Position numbers and translations under genes: made by a program. From positions 1 to 22,592 of IMG/VR virus record IMGVR_UViG_3300003690_002863: 22,592 nt of DNA; one strand, written 5' to 3'. The notes under the pieces were generated by a model. It was not told the origin of the DNA, searched no databases, and saw only the letters and a list, made by a program, of their open reading frames with translations. Of the stretch, positions 5,532 to 14,382 are shown piece by piece; within the stretch, counting starts at the first letter, position 1, and the number at the start of each line of letters is the position of its first letter. The stretch is from a virus.

Positions 5532-6038
5532 CTAGGCCAAGGTCGGTCTGATGTCGCTGTGACTGACCCAATTAACGGAGGTGGTGTCCGGATCTCCCTC
5601 TGCGAAGGAGTAGTCGAAGGAGCAGTCCGTGATCGTGATGGTGTGATCCGCGCCGTCTCCGTGATCGGATCCTTCGATCGAGAGCCGCAAGTCCAGGGCA
5701 AACACCTCTGCCGTCGCGCCGATCGTGCTGACCCAGGGGGCCGTCGAGACGTACCCGCTTTGATTCAGAATGTCGAAGAGGGTGGCCACACCGGCGTCGG
5801 TGGCGTCCCTCCAATAGGCCGAAAAGGACCCACTAAGCCCGGTATCGTCCCCGTACCTGGTCGACGTGACCAGGCGCCCACGGTCGAGGAAGTCTAGCCG
5901 GCTCTCCTGGGTCGCGGACATCGTAAAGTCACCCGGCTCGGCGCTGAGATCGATCGTATTACTGCCGCCGAAGCCTGCAGCATCGGCCAGGCTGATGAGC
6001 CCGTCACGCTTGGTTTTTACGACGGCGCTGTAAGCCAT
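5532..6038 (-). CDS. Probable major tail (tube) protein
   Basis: The 168-aa product has the look of siphophage tail-tube subunits: an N-terminal DGLISLADAAG segment, GDFTMSATQE, a charged loop and strand (RGRLVTSTRYGDDTGLSGSFSAYW), a helix (DAGVATLFDILNQSG) and a C-terminal strand pair (HTITITDCSFDYSFAEGDPD). This resembles the gpV/Hcp-like tube fold, stacked in rings around the tape measure. The ATG at 6038 is preceded 30 nt upstream by a TCGGTARNAC copy, as expected if the motif marks abundant virion genes. The gene follows the tail-tip genes, whereas tube genes usually precede the tape measure. A related beta-sandwich virion protein is the main alternative. Confidence 0.65.
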   Translation of the reverse strand: MAYSAVVKTKRDGLISLADAAGFGGSNTIDLSAEPGDFTMSATQESRLDFLDRGRLVTSTRYGDDTGLSGSFSAYWRDATDAGVATLFDILNQSGYVSTAPWVSTIGATAEVFALDLRLSIEGSDHGDGADHTITITDCSFDYSFAEGDPDTTSVNWVSHSDIRPTLA

Positions 6039-6068
6039 GGGATCTATCCGGTGGAGGCTGTGGGGGAG

Positions 6069-6078
6069 GTGTTACCGA
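6069..6078 (-). promoter_or_regulatory. TCGGTARNAC motif copy 6 (before the tail-tube gene)
   Basis: In the sense direction the site reads TCGGTAACAC, starting 3 nt after the stop of the 167-aa gene and ending 30 nt before the ATG at 6038. It is the only copy preceded by CG instead of CT/CC. Confidence 0.4.
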
Positions 6079-6080
6079 CG

Positions 6081-6584
6081 CTACGCCGAGCGGCCCAGGA
6101 GCAGCACGTCATAGTCGATGGTGTCTGATCCTGGGTCGATCGTGATGGTGTCCCCAGTGCCCGCCACGGGGGTGACACCGTCCACCGGATCGAGCCACAC
6201 GAAGGTGGACCCAGGGCCGATCTTGATCAGATCACCAGAGGCGCCCCAGAGCCCTGTGATGGGGTTCGAGCCGCCGCCGATGCTCAGGATCTCGGTGCTG
6301 GTGGTGGACTTGTTGCGGACCAGGACCCCGCATAGCGTGACGAAGCTGCCGGCGTCTCCTGTCAGGACCGAGGACAGCCCGCCGAGGACATCGATCGCCA
6401 CGGCCGAGCCAGCCGCCGAGCCGCTGTCTGAGTAGACACGATCGAAGGTCGAAGCTGTCGAGCCGGGCCCAAAGAAGGAGCTAACCGCGAGGTTGTGGGT
6501 CATTCGGCTAGTGCCGAGATCGTTGGCCTCCTCCTCCTTAGCCTTGAGGACCAGAGAGAAATCGGTCTTGACGGTGCTGGCCAT
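6081..6584 (-). CDS. Beta-rich virion protein, 167 aa
   Basis: The ATG at 6584 has only a weak GGA as SD. The protein has a helical start (SLVLKAKEEEANDLGTS), then many beta segments: SAVAIDVLGG, FVTLCGVLVRNKSTTSTEILSIGG, DLIKIGPGSTFVWLDP, TITIDPGSDTIDYDVLLLGRSA. The order VLVRNKSTT, then a 'GPG' turn, then a C-terminal DVLLLGRSA, recalls small phage proteins that decorate heads or tails, although I cannot name the family. It stands between the tail-tip protein and the tail tube, and a TCGGTARNAC copy lies 21 nt upstream. Confidence 0.65.
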   Translation of the reverse strand: MASTVKTDFSLVLKAKEEEANDLGTSRMTHNLAVSSFFGPGSTASTFDRVYSDSGSAAGSAVAIDVLGGLSSVLTGDAGSFVTLCGVLVRNKSTTSTEILSIGGGSNPITGLWGASGDLIKIGPGSTFVWLDPVDGVTPVAGTGDTITIDPGSDTIDYDVLLLGRSA

Positions 6585-6605
6585 GGGTCATCCGAGCGGG
6601 GGGGG

Positions 6606-6615
6606 GTACTACCGA
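6606..6615 (-). promoter_or_regulatory. TCGGTARNAC motif copy 5 (before the 167-aa gene)
   Basis: In the sense direction it reads TCGGTAGTAC and includes the TAG stop of the 550-aa gene. It is followed by a run of nine C and a second CGCTCGG before the ATG at 6584. Confidence 0.45.
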
Positions 6616-8261
6616 GCGAACACAGAAGGCTCAAACAAGATCAGCTGACAGCTGAGCGAGTCTTGCCCATACGATATCGAGCCCACCAGGCCCAGCACGT
6701 CGGTAAGGTGGAGGTCTTCGTCGGTCAGCGTGACCACGTCACCAGGTCTCAACCAGTCCAGCGATCTGGGCAACGAATAGAGGATCTCGCGGCGAGGGTG
6801 GCTGTGCCGGCGGGCCAGGTCCTGCAGGACGGCGCCAGCTGTCGCCGGGTCATAGATGACCGAGGCCTCGAGGGTCATCGATCGTTTGCCGAAGGTGGCC
6901 GCTGACCGGCGGCACCAGAAACCCGGGGACGTGTTCGGATCCTTGCTCGTGTATCGGTCACCGTTCAGCGTTCGGTATCGGCTGAATCCTCCCGTCTCCA
7001 CATTGGGCGCATAGCGGATCGTCAGGTCGTTGTAGACCTCGGCGGTGGACGTGTAGACAACGGCACCCTCGCGGGTGCAATTGCGGCCCTCCTCCAGGGC
7101 GTCGACGGCCTGGTCGAAGGACAAGGCACGGGCCAGCCAGGGCACGACAAAGAGCCCGTCTGGACCCGTGCCCACGGTCACCGGCAACAGGGGCAGCACC
7201 TCGGACAGGAGCCAGGCCCAGGGGCTGGAAGGCCCGTTAATGTAGGTGTCGATCTTGTAGCCGTCGAGGATCGATAGTTCACTGGTCCGGCTGTGGTCGA
7301 TCCGGAGGGAGGACTCACCGAGGGCCCACCGAATGACATCACCGGCACCACGAAGGGCACCCGCGGCAAAGGGATTTTGTAGCCCGCCACCCGAGGCCGG
7401 ATCCCAGACGGTGAAGAGCTGATCGCCCTCCTGGGGACTGTTGGACGTGGCGTCCGGCTCGACGTAGGTGACGGGCTGGCCCAGGACGTCGACCGTGTGC
7501 ACGAAGGTGGTGGTGGTGAAGGTCTTTGCGTCGTCGGTGGCATTGTAGATTTTGACGCTCGTAACGGGGGCTGTCCCACCACAGATCAGGATCCAATGGT
7601 CCCCCGTGGCGGTCCCGCCCGAGGCATCACGGCGGACCAGCAAAGCGGGTGAGCCCGGGATCTGATCGCTCAGACTCGCGGAGGTGGTGCCGACACCCAC
7701 GGCCAGGCCCGGCGCCCCGATCACGATCGGGTAGAACGATCCCACGATGCCGGGATCAGGGCCAAGGGTGCCGGTCTCTGCCCAGGTGGTCCCCGTCTCG
7801 ACCACCCAGGACGCCGGGGGCTTGACCGTTAGATCGTTGCCCGGGTCCTCGACGAGGGCAAATGTGAACAGCTCACCGAGCGCAGCATAGGCGGGCTCGT
7901 CAATGATGCCCGAGAGCACCACCCGCCGGGACTCCCAGGGCTCGCCCTCATACCACTGGGCGAGCTCGCCAGCCGCCGCAAAGAGCGCCGCACCTCGGGC
8001 CACGTCCTGAGCGAGATCGAAGTCGAGCAGGGCTTCGAAGGACAACGATCGGGCGGCTGGCATGGACGCCCAGAGATCGAGCGCTCGGTGGTAGTTGGCG
8101 GGTCCGAGCCCGCCCGTGAAGACGTATAGCTCCCCATCAGTGCCCGTAATTGTGACCGGCCCGTCTGTGCTGAGTCTCACCACCCGGCCCCCGATCGTGA
8201 TGGTGACGAGCCACCGATAATGATTAGCCAGGGCGCGGAGTGCTGGCCGGAGCTCCGGCAC
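6609..8261 (-). CDS. Tail-tip / baseplate hub-like protein, 550 aa
   Basis: The GTG start at 8261 immediately follows the TAG of the 1085-aa gene (TAGGTG), and the SD GAGGAGG lies inside that gene's end. The N-terminus (WLVTITIGGRVVRLSTDGPVTI) reads like the beta-rich start of tail-tip proteins. Residues near 75-100 (FDLAQDVARGAALFAAAGELAQWYEGE) and the distal WLRPGDVVTLTDEDLHLTDVLGLV suggest domains handling a ring-like tail end. The size and place, two genes after the tape measure, fit a distal-tail or hub protein that joins tube and receptor-binding parts. No catalytic motif is visible. The call rests on position and general composition. Confidence 0.6.
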   Translation of the reverse strand: MPELRPALRALANHYRWLVTITIGGRVVRLSTDGPVTITGTDGELYVFTGGLGPANYHRALDLWASMPAARSLSFEALLDFDLAQDVARGAALFAAAGELAQWYEGEPWESRRVVLSGIIDEPAYAALGELFTFALVEDPGNDLTVKPPASWVVETGTTWAETGTLGPDPGIVGSFYPIVIGAPGLAVGVGTTSASLSDQIPGSPALLVRRDASGGTATGDHWILICGGTAPVTSVKIYNATDDAKTFTTTTFVHTVDVLGQPVTYVEPDATSNSPQEGDQLFTVWDPASGGGLQNPFAAGALRGAGDVIRWALGESSLRIDHSRTSELSILDGYKIDTYINGPSSPWAWLLSEVLPLLPVTVGTGPDGLFVVPWLARALSFDQAVDALEEGRNCTREGAVVYTSTAEVYNDLTIRYAPNVETGGFSRYRTLNGDRYTSKDPNTSPGFWCRRSAATFGKRSMTLEASVIYDPATAGAVLQDLARRHSHPRREILYSLPRSLDWLRPGDVVTLTDEDLHLTDVLGLVGSISYGQDSLSCQLILFEPSVFAR

Positions 8262-11200
8262 CTAGACCTCCTCCTCGAGCCGGACACCGTTGAGGGTGAC
8301 GACCTCGGACGTGTTCTCCGTGCCGAGCCGGGCTTGACGGCTCACCGTGGACATGAGGCGGGCATAGACGCAGCCCTCACGGCTGCTGATCTTCGTTTGC
8401 TTGTCGCCTCCCGTAGTCTCGGGGATGCGAGGAACATAGACCACGGGCCGAGCTGCACCGCCGAGGTCTCGGATCAAACCTTCGATCAGAAGTGGAGCCC
8501 CATAGCGATCCGCCACCGGGGGCGCGGACACCGAGCGCATGCTCACGAAATCGGGATCGGGGGTGTCCCCTGAGATCGCGGTCAAGTCCACCTCAGACCA
8601 CCCAAAGGTGACGGCACGCCGAGCTGGGCCCAGGGCCTTGCCTGCTCGAGCTCCGGCCTGGTCCTGCCGAAGGCTGTAGTTGGGTGCGGTCTCAATGACC
8701 CGGCCTCGGGCGTATTTGTGACCGAGCAGGGCTACGGCGCCCATCAGGACCACACCGATCTCGAAGTACCCGTCTGCCGTGGTCGTGGCCGGGATCCTGA
8801 GCGCATAGCGGGAGTAGGTGGTCACGTTCTCGTGGAGCAGGACCAGGGCTGATGGGTGCCATAGCTCCACCGTCGCAGTGGCTCCCGCTGGTGCTGTGCC
8901 CTCAAACCGGAACTCGGGCCGCTTCGTGGTCGAGTCCGTGTAGCTGCCCTCGGAATTCCAGACGATCCGGCGGACGTCGCCACCATTGAAGCGGGCATAA
9001 CCACCCACGAATTCCCCGAATTGGACGTAGCGGGCGTCGACACTCGCGCCCGTGTCGACCGTGACGGTGTCCCCCGTCACGATGCACGCCACACCGCTCA
9101 GGCCCTGGTCGGCCTGGAGGGTGGCCAGGGTCACCCAGGCGGCCCCGTTCCAGCCGAGGAAGGTGGCCACAGGGAAGTTAATCCCGCCGAGGTATAGGCC
9201 AATTGAACTATTGCCAAGGGTGCTGGCCAGGGTCAGATCCCAGGAGAACGTGTGATCGGTGGTGTCAGTGCTTCGCCAGCGGCGTGTAGGCGTAGCGCTG
9301 ATGACCGGGTCCAGGGCGTCGACCGGATAATCAAACCGCGGCGCGATCTTCCAGGTGTCCCCCCGGGTGGCCGGGCCTGATGTGCCCCGGATGGTGAGCC
9401 CCTGGTCCAGATACAGGAGGTGAGGCGGCACAGGCAGCGGCGCTCCATAGAGCACCATCGGCCGCTGGGCCAGGGTGTCCTGGCTCAGATCGTCAAAATA
9501 GCGGCCCTGCTCACCGGAGCCGGCATCGGCCACCCAGTGGAAGAAGGTCCACTCAGAATCTTGAACGGCGAAATTGCCCCAGTCAATGAGATCCCCGGGG
9601 GATGCCCCAGCCGTCAGGGTCGTGGCCGTGATTAGCTGGGTCCAGGCGTCGGTGGCTGGCTGGCGGCTGTAGAGCGTAACGGAGCAGTCGGCGGCGCCCG
9701 TGTTGCTCTTCCGGAGCGCCAGCTTGAAGATCGTCTGCGAGCCGAGCCCGCCCGGGGTGACGGTCCCCACAGCGGAGCCGGCGTGGACGTCCCAGATCCT
9801 GATCTGGGTGGCGCTGAAGCGGACTTCGATCTCGAACGTGCCGAGGATGACATTGACCCCGACATTGAGGGCAGCCACCGAGCCGGCCGAGGAGAGGAAC
9901 ATCCCGAAATAGCAGATCAGGCCATCGGCCGCGGTGCCAGCCGGGACGACACTGTAATGGGTTGTGCCTGTCGGATTTAGACCGATCGGGGCGGTGCCAC
10001 TCGGGATGACAGCGCCGCCCGTCTTCGTCCACCCGAAGTATTCCGGGGCCTCTGTGGCGATCCAGGTGCCCGCCTCGGGGGACGTGGTCGACCCGAAGCC
10101 GCGGTTGGTAGTCGGATCCTGCTCCAGGATCCGGGGCTGACAAAGAGTGTTCCAGCCCCCTGTCTCGGCAATTATGAACTTGTGATCCGTCAGAGGCAGG
10201 GTGCCCGAGCTCGCGGTCTGACCGAGCAGCCAGCAGGCCCGGCCGGCGGCCTCGGTGACCTCCCAGGCGAAGACCTCTTCGGTGCTGTTCCAGTTCCAGA
10301 CCTGCTCGAGGTGTGCCCAGGTGGAGCCACCGTCCCGGCTCTTGTAGATATCGATCCCGTCCGTCTGGTCGAAGGTAACGTAGTGGCTGCCGTCCTGTGA
10401 CGTGTAGGCGACCAGGTGATCACACAGGATCGAGCTGAGCACCGTGACCAGCTCCCCGTCGAGGTAGCCCATGTAGGGGGAGCTCAGACGGAAGATCAAG
10501 ATCCGCGAGGCGGCCTGGTCCTGATAGACGAGCATGAACACACCGCTGACCCGGTCGACCAGGACGTCCATATGACGAGGGCCAGCCACTACGCCGTCGG
10601 CCTGGTCATCCTTGACCAGCACGAAATTTAGCCCGGTGTCGTCCGAGGCATATTGCAGGAAGCCACGCTTCGTGCCCAGGCTGACCCAGTCCTTTTCTAT
10701 GAACATGAGGACCGCGCCGGCCGAGTAGGCCGCCCGGAGCTTGTAGACATTGATACTCGAGAGATCGAGGACTCCGTCCCAGCCGAGATATTGGGCTGTC
10801 CGCCAGGTGGCCCCGTCGTCGTCCGAGTAGGACGCCCAGAGCTGGGTCGAGCTCGTGTTGGCATCGATCTCGAGCGCGATGTAGTAGGCGATCACACGGC
10901 CAGAGGGCAGGACGATCGCATCTACCAGGCTATCGGCCGCGGTTGGGTTCTCGTATGTTCCGGCATCGGCGTCGATCGTGGCCACCCTCTCGACCACCAC
11001 CACCGCCGCCGCCGCGGTGTGGGCCTCCGGGTCATACTTGCGGGCCAAAAGCTGGTTCTGATTCCAATAGAGAAACAGGGCCATGTCATCGGCGGTGGAC
11101 ACGGACGTGTAGTTGACCCCGGTGGAGGCGTCCCGGTTCAGCAGGCTGTCAACGTGGAGGTGTCCGGGGACGTTGGCTGTGTTCCATCCCCGCCAGGCGG

Positions 11201-11519
11201 TCCCCGTCAAGGCGTCCCGCCTGACCACGGTGGCGTCGGAGCCGGGCATTCCGCCCTTGAGCACCTTGACGTGGTAGGACTTAGTCGCGGACTGGTCGCC
11301 CAGGGCCTCGAGGCTCAGGCTCGGGCTAAGGTCCCCGGCGGTGGAGCTCGTGACGGCCACCTCGTCCTGGTCAAATTCGGGCACACCGGCGCGGGGTCCG
11401 GCCTGGGTGTAGTCACTGTTTCCTAGGACAGCGTCATTGGCGCGTAGGTTGGCAGTCTTGATCCGCTCATCGGGGATCAACAGTCCGATATAGGGGCCAT
11501 CGGCAGCACGGTCGCCCAT
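8262..11519 (-). CDS. Large tail protein with sialidase-type Asp-box repeats, 1085 aa
   Basis: The ATG overlaps the tape-measure stop (TAATG). Residues 231-239 (YSDDDGATW) and 393-401 (KSRDGGSTW) are clear Asp-box (BNR) motifs, S-x-D-x-G-x-x-W, and 290-299 (YASDDTGLNF) is a weaker one, so the first 450 residues probably form a beta-propeller like those of sialidases and other glycan-binding or glycan-cleaving proteins. The rest is beta-rich with no recognised domain; later parts (TVELWHPSALVLLH, YFEIGVVLMG) could be carbohydrate-binding-like sandwiches. A role in attachment to surface glycan is inferred. The sialidase catalytic Arg triad was not identified, so enzymatic activity is open. Confidence 0.7.
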   Translation of the reverse strand: MGDRAADGPYIGLLIPDERIKTANLRANDAVLGNSDYTQAGPRAGVPEFDQDEVAVTSSTAGDLSPSLSLEALGDQSATKSYHVKVLKGGMPGSDATVVRRDALTGTAWRGWNTANVPGHLHVDSLLNRDASTGVNYTSVSTADDMALFLYWNQNQLLARKYDPEAHTAAAAVVVVERVATIDADAGTYENPTAADSLVDAIVLPSGRVIAYYIALEIDANTSSTQLWASYSDDDGATWRTAQYLGWDGVLDLSSINVYKLRAAYSAGAVLMFIEKDWVSLGTKRGFLQYASDDTGLNFVLVKDDQADGVVAGPRHMDVLVDRVSGVFMLVYQDQAASRILIFRLSSPYMGYLDGELVTVLSSILCDHLVAYTSQDGSHYVTFDQTDGIDIYKSRDGGSTWAHLEQVWNWNSTEEVFAWEVTEAAGRACWLLGQTASSGTLPLTDHKFIIAETGGWNTLCQPRILEQDPTTNRGFGSTTSPEAGTWIATEAPEYFGWTKTGGAVIPSGTAPIGLNPTGTTHYSVVPAGTAADGLICYFGMFLSSAGSVAALNVGVNVILGTFEIEVRFSATQIRIWDVHAGSAVGTVTPGGLGSQTIFKLALRKSNTGAADCSVTLYSRQPATDAWTQLITATTLTAGASPGDLIDWGNFAVQDSEWTFFHWVADAGSGEQGRYFDDLSQDTLAQRPMVLYGAPLPVPPHLLYLDQGLTIRGTSGPATRGDTWKIAPRFDYPVDALDPVISATPTRRWRSTDTTDHTFSWDLTLASTLGNSSIGLYLGGINFPVATFLGWNGAAWVTLATLQADQGLSGVACIVTGDTVTVDTGASVDARYVQFGEFVGGYARFNGGDVRRIVWNSEGSYTDSTTKRPEFRFEGTAPAGATATVELWHPSALVLLHENVTTYSRYALRIPATTTADGYFEIGVVLMGAVALLGHKYARGRVIETAPNYSLRQDQAGARAGKALGPARRAVTFGWSEVDLTAISGDTPDPDFVSMRSVSAPPVADRYGAPLLIEGLIRDLGGAARPVVYVPRIPETTGGDKQTKISSREGCVYARLMSTVSRQARLGTENTSEVVTLNGVRLEEEV

Positions 11520-13939
11520 TATCCATACACCTTGACGCGCCCAATAGGTGCGCTGTTGAGGGTCGAGAGACTCCCACCTGACCTAATGTTCGTGCGGAAC
11601 ATGCGATCGAAGGCCAGGTGGCCATCACGAAGATCGAGGGTCACGACCTGGGCACCGGACCCCTGACCACCGGCGGCCTGGTGGGCCTGTCTCAGGAGCT
11701 CTTGAGGATCCGCCGCCGCGATGACCGTATCACCGGCGGCAAACCGGGCCGTGAGCCCCGTTAGCGGCGCCCGGATGGGGCCGGGGGTGTCCCCGAAGGT
11801 CTCCGTGGTCTGTGCCCCCGGGCTGAGCTCGGTGAGCATGTCCTCGAAAAACCGCCTGATGTTCTCAACGAAGGCTTCGGCCAGGGCCACCGGCAAGTCA
11901 ATCAAGAGGGCCTCAGTCAAGGCCATGGAAATCTCGGGAAGCCGGGGGACCAGCTCCGTTAGCACAGCATGGATCAGACTGATCGCCAGGTCCGGCAGGG
12001 CATCAGCCAAGGCGGCCAGGACGGAGGGCAGGGCGTCGATGACCGCCAGGGTGATGTCGGGGATCTGAGCGATAAGCGCACCGCCGATCTCACCCACCGC
12101 CTCGAGAACAGCATCGATCACCGTGGGCAGCGCATCGAGGACAGCGCCGACGATCATGGGCAGCTTAGCTATGATGCCGTCAAAGAGGCCGGGCAACAGG
12201 TCCACCACCGTGGACACCAGGCCCGGCAGCGCGGCCACGAGCTCGTCAATGACCAGTGGCACAGCATCGGCCACCGCTCGGACCACTGACGGGATCGCCG
12301 CGATGAAAGCGTCGATCAGCTCAGGGAGACCGGCCACAAAAGCCGCGAGGACCTCGGGCAGGTGCTCGATGAAGACCCGGATCGTCTCCTGGCCGCCCTG
12401 GATCATCTCCTCGACAATGGCCCCGACGTCACCACCCTCCGCGGCGACGGTGCCCAGGTCGGCCAGGCTAAACCCTCCAGCCAGCTGGAGGAACCGATCA
12501 AACATGGAAAGGGCCCCAGAAATCGCACCGCTCAGGCCAGAGACAGCACCCACAGCCGTGGTGGCTCCGGTCTCGAATTTCTCCCAGAATGATCGGACGA
12601 CCTCGGGATCGAGCTCGACGGCCACCTCCTGAGCGGCCAGGCTCAGCTCGGTCATTCGATCAGACACCCGCCGGATCTGTGACTCGAGGAGATCATCAGT
12701 AAAGCCGGAGGCTTGCCAGGCGCCGCTCAATGCGGCCAATAGGCCGGTAAGCTGGTCGAATTCGCTCAGGGCCTCTTTAGGGACCAGGCGATCCACGGCG
12801 TCCGATAGCTCCCGCATCTCTCGAATCCACTCAGGCGGGATCAGATCGTCAGGGCTGTCCTCGATCTCATCATTGAGCCCGCGGCGAGCATCCCCGGCGG
12901 CTCGGCTGGCATCGAGGACAAAATCCAGGTCTGATAGGAAAGCGTTCCACCGCTCGAGCTCTTCGGCCAGGGCCTTGGACAGCCGCTCGGACTCGCGGGC
13001 CAATCGATCTTTGGCGGCGGCGGCGGCCTCCGTCTTCGCGGTCGCTTCGTCCTGAGCGGTGGCAGCGGCCTCGGTGTCCTCTCGGAGAGCTCGGGTCGAC
13101 GCGGCGGCGTCGTCGAAGCGCTCCTGAAGTCGGGCGACCTCGGCTTTGAGCGCTATGATCTGCTTCTTCTTTTCCGCCCTCGGATCGATACCTGGACCTG
13201 CTAGGACGCTCCGTTGCTGATCATCGACATTGGCCAGGGCCTCCTCGAGCCGCCTCAAGTCGGCTTGCCGCTCTTTGAGCGTTGCCCGTAGCACCTCGGT
13301 GCTCTTTAGAAATTGCTCGTGAAAGCGGGCACGGCCCGTCGATAGATCGGCCTCGGCCTGGGTGAGGCTGCCCGTAGCTACAGCCAGATCACGCCGGGCT
13401 TGCTCGAGCCCTTCGGTGAGCGGCTTGAGCTGGTCAAGGATTTTCTTATTGGCTTCGCTGGCTTCCTTGCTCTTCACTTGCGCGGCGTAGAGTGAATACA
13501 GCCCGGCGGCAGCCGCGCCGAGGACCACCACGAAGGGGCCTAATAGGGCCAACATCGGGGTGAAGGATGAGCCCATGAGGGCCGTGCCCTTTGTGACTCC
13601 CTCGAGACCACCAGCCAGATCACCGGCGCCCATGAGCGCCTTTTCGAGCTCTGGGTTGATCAGCCCGATCGCTCCGGCCACCGCCTTAAGTGCTGAGTCG
13701 GTGTCTCCGGCCGTATCTCCCAGGCCTTTAAGGGCCTTCGTGCCCGTGTCAGACGCGGCCCGGTTGGCCTTGGCCACGGCCTTGGCCGATTTCTTTGCCG
13801 CTTTCTCAGCTTTCTGGACGGCCTTTTCGACCTGGATCAGCGTCTTTTGAGCGGCATCGGTGGAGAGGTTCGGCAGCTTGCCCAGCTCGCGCCGGAGCTC
13901 GGTAAGGTCAGCGCCAATTGAGACGGTGGTGTCGGCCAT
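11519..13939 (-). CDS. Tail tape measure protein, 806 aa
   Basis: The ATG overlaps the preceding stop by 1 base (TGATG). The protein has a long Ala/Lys-rich helix at the N-terminus (QKTLIQVEKAVQKAEKAAKK), a hydrophobic segment near residues 130-155 (MLALLGPFVVVLGAAAAGLY), a charged coiled coil (about 195-340, LKERQADLRRLEEAL) and, at about 524-688, tandem amphipathic helices each starting LP (LPELIDAFIAAIPSVVRAV, LPTVIDAVLEAV). These features and the length define tape measures, which set tail length and pass into the host membrane during DNA entry. About 800 residues implies a tail of roughly 120 nm by the usual 1.5 Å per residue rule, an estimate only. Confidence 0.9.
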   Translation of the reverse strand: MADTTVSIGADLTELRRELGKLPNLSTDAAQKTLIQVEKAVQKAEKAAKKSAKAVAKANRAASDTGTKALKGLGDTAGDTDSALKAVAGAIGLINPELEKALMGAGDLAGGLEGVTKGTALMGSSFTPMLALLGPFVVVLGAAAAGLYSLYAAQVKSKEASEANKKILDQLKPLTEGLEQARRDLAVATGSLTQAEADLSTGRARFHEQFLKSTEVLRATLKERQADLRRLEEALANVDDQQRSVLAGPGIDPRAEKKKQIIALKAEVARLQERFDDAAASTRALREDTEAAATAQDEATAKTEAAAAAKDRLARESERLSKALAEELERWNAFLSDLDFVLDASRAAGDARRGLNDEIEDSPDDLIPPEWIREMRELSDAVDRLVPKEALSEFDQLTGLLAALSGAWQASGFTDDLLESQIRRVSDRMTELSLAAQEVAVELDPEVVRSFWEKFETGATTAVGAVSGLSGAISGALSMFDRFLQLAGGFSLADLGTVAAEGGDVGAIVEEMIQGGQETIRVFIEHLPEVLAAFVAGLPELIDAFIAAIPSVVRAVADAVPLVIDELVAALPGLVSTVVDLLPGLFDGIIAKLPMIVGAVLDALPTVIDAVLEAVGEIGGALIAQIPDITLAVIDALPSVLAALADALPDLAISLIHAVLTELVPRLPEISMALTEALLIDLPVALAEAFVENIRRFFEDMLTELSPGAQTTETFGDTPGPIRAPLTGLTARFAAGDTVIAAADPQELLRQAHQAAGGQGSGAQVVTLDLRDGHLAFDRMFRTNIRSGGSLSTLNSAPIGRVKVYG

Positions 13940-14367
13940 CAGCTCAGGATCCCCGCCTCTATGGCACGGGCCAGGACACCTGGCAGGGTCTTTTTGAGCT
14001 TGCGGGTGGCAGCGCTCGAGGGCTTACGCACGTGCGCGGTCAGAGGGGACCGGGGCCGGGTGGCGTCCTCCATTGACCCGACACGGGTAGACCTGATGTA
14101 GCGGGTATAGGGATATGGATTGCTTAGGACGATCTCCACCAACATCGAGTCAGGATGCACCCGTAAGGTGGTGGTCCAGGCGTCCCGGGACTTGCCCGAT
14201 TTGACCGGCCAATTGACATCGATCTCGTCCTGGAGGATGGCGTCGGCCTCGGCCTGCATCTCATCAGCCACCGGGCCGAGCAGGGCGCGGATCTCGGCCT
14301 CGAGGTCATCAGCCAGGGGGCCGGTGATGGTGACCTCGGATCGGCCCTTTCCCACCTTGATAGACAT
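13939..14367 (-). CDS. Head-tail connector/neck protein, HK97 gp10-like
   Basis: The ATG at 14367 has a GAGGAC SD region and lies 15 bases after the previous stop. The 142-aa protein has an N-terminal helix (DDLEAEIRALLGPVADEMQAEADAIL), then WPVKSGKSRDAWTTTLRV, which is the typical 'P-x-x-SG-x-x-x-x-x-W' pattern of HK97-gp10-like neck proteins, a strand SMLVEIVLSNPYPYTRYI and a basic C-terminus (RKPSSAATRKLKKTLPGVLARAI). Such proteins sit at the head-tail interface. The place, just before the tape measure with no tube or chaperone between, is unusual; a tail-completion role is the alternative. Confidence 0.7.
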   Translation of the reverse strand: MSIKVGKGRSEVTITGPLADDLEAEIRALLGPVADEMQAEADAILQDEIDVNWPVKSGKSRDAWTTTLRVHPDSMLVEIVLSNPYPYTRYIRSTRVGSMEDATRPRSPLTAHVRKPSSAATRKLKKTLPGVLARAIEAGILS

Positions 14368-14382
14368 TGCAGGTCCTCGAGC

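Noticed and set aside
6648-6660. Isolated short palindromes (GATC-, CTCGAG- and AGCTGACAGCT-type) scattered in coding regions
   Set aside because: Short palindromes are frequent in this GC-rich sequence and lie in coding parts without other support.
13890-13910. Further TCGGTA hexamers on the plus strand (here, and near 6698 and 19183) and one on the minus strand near 4888
   Set aside because: These lie inside genes, three of them antisense, and lack the RNAC ending, so they do not fit the 10-nt motif. They are the background expected for a hexamer.
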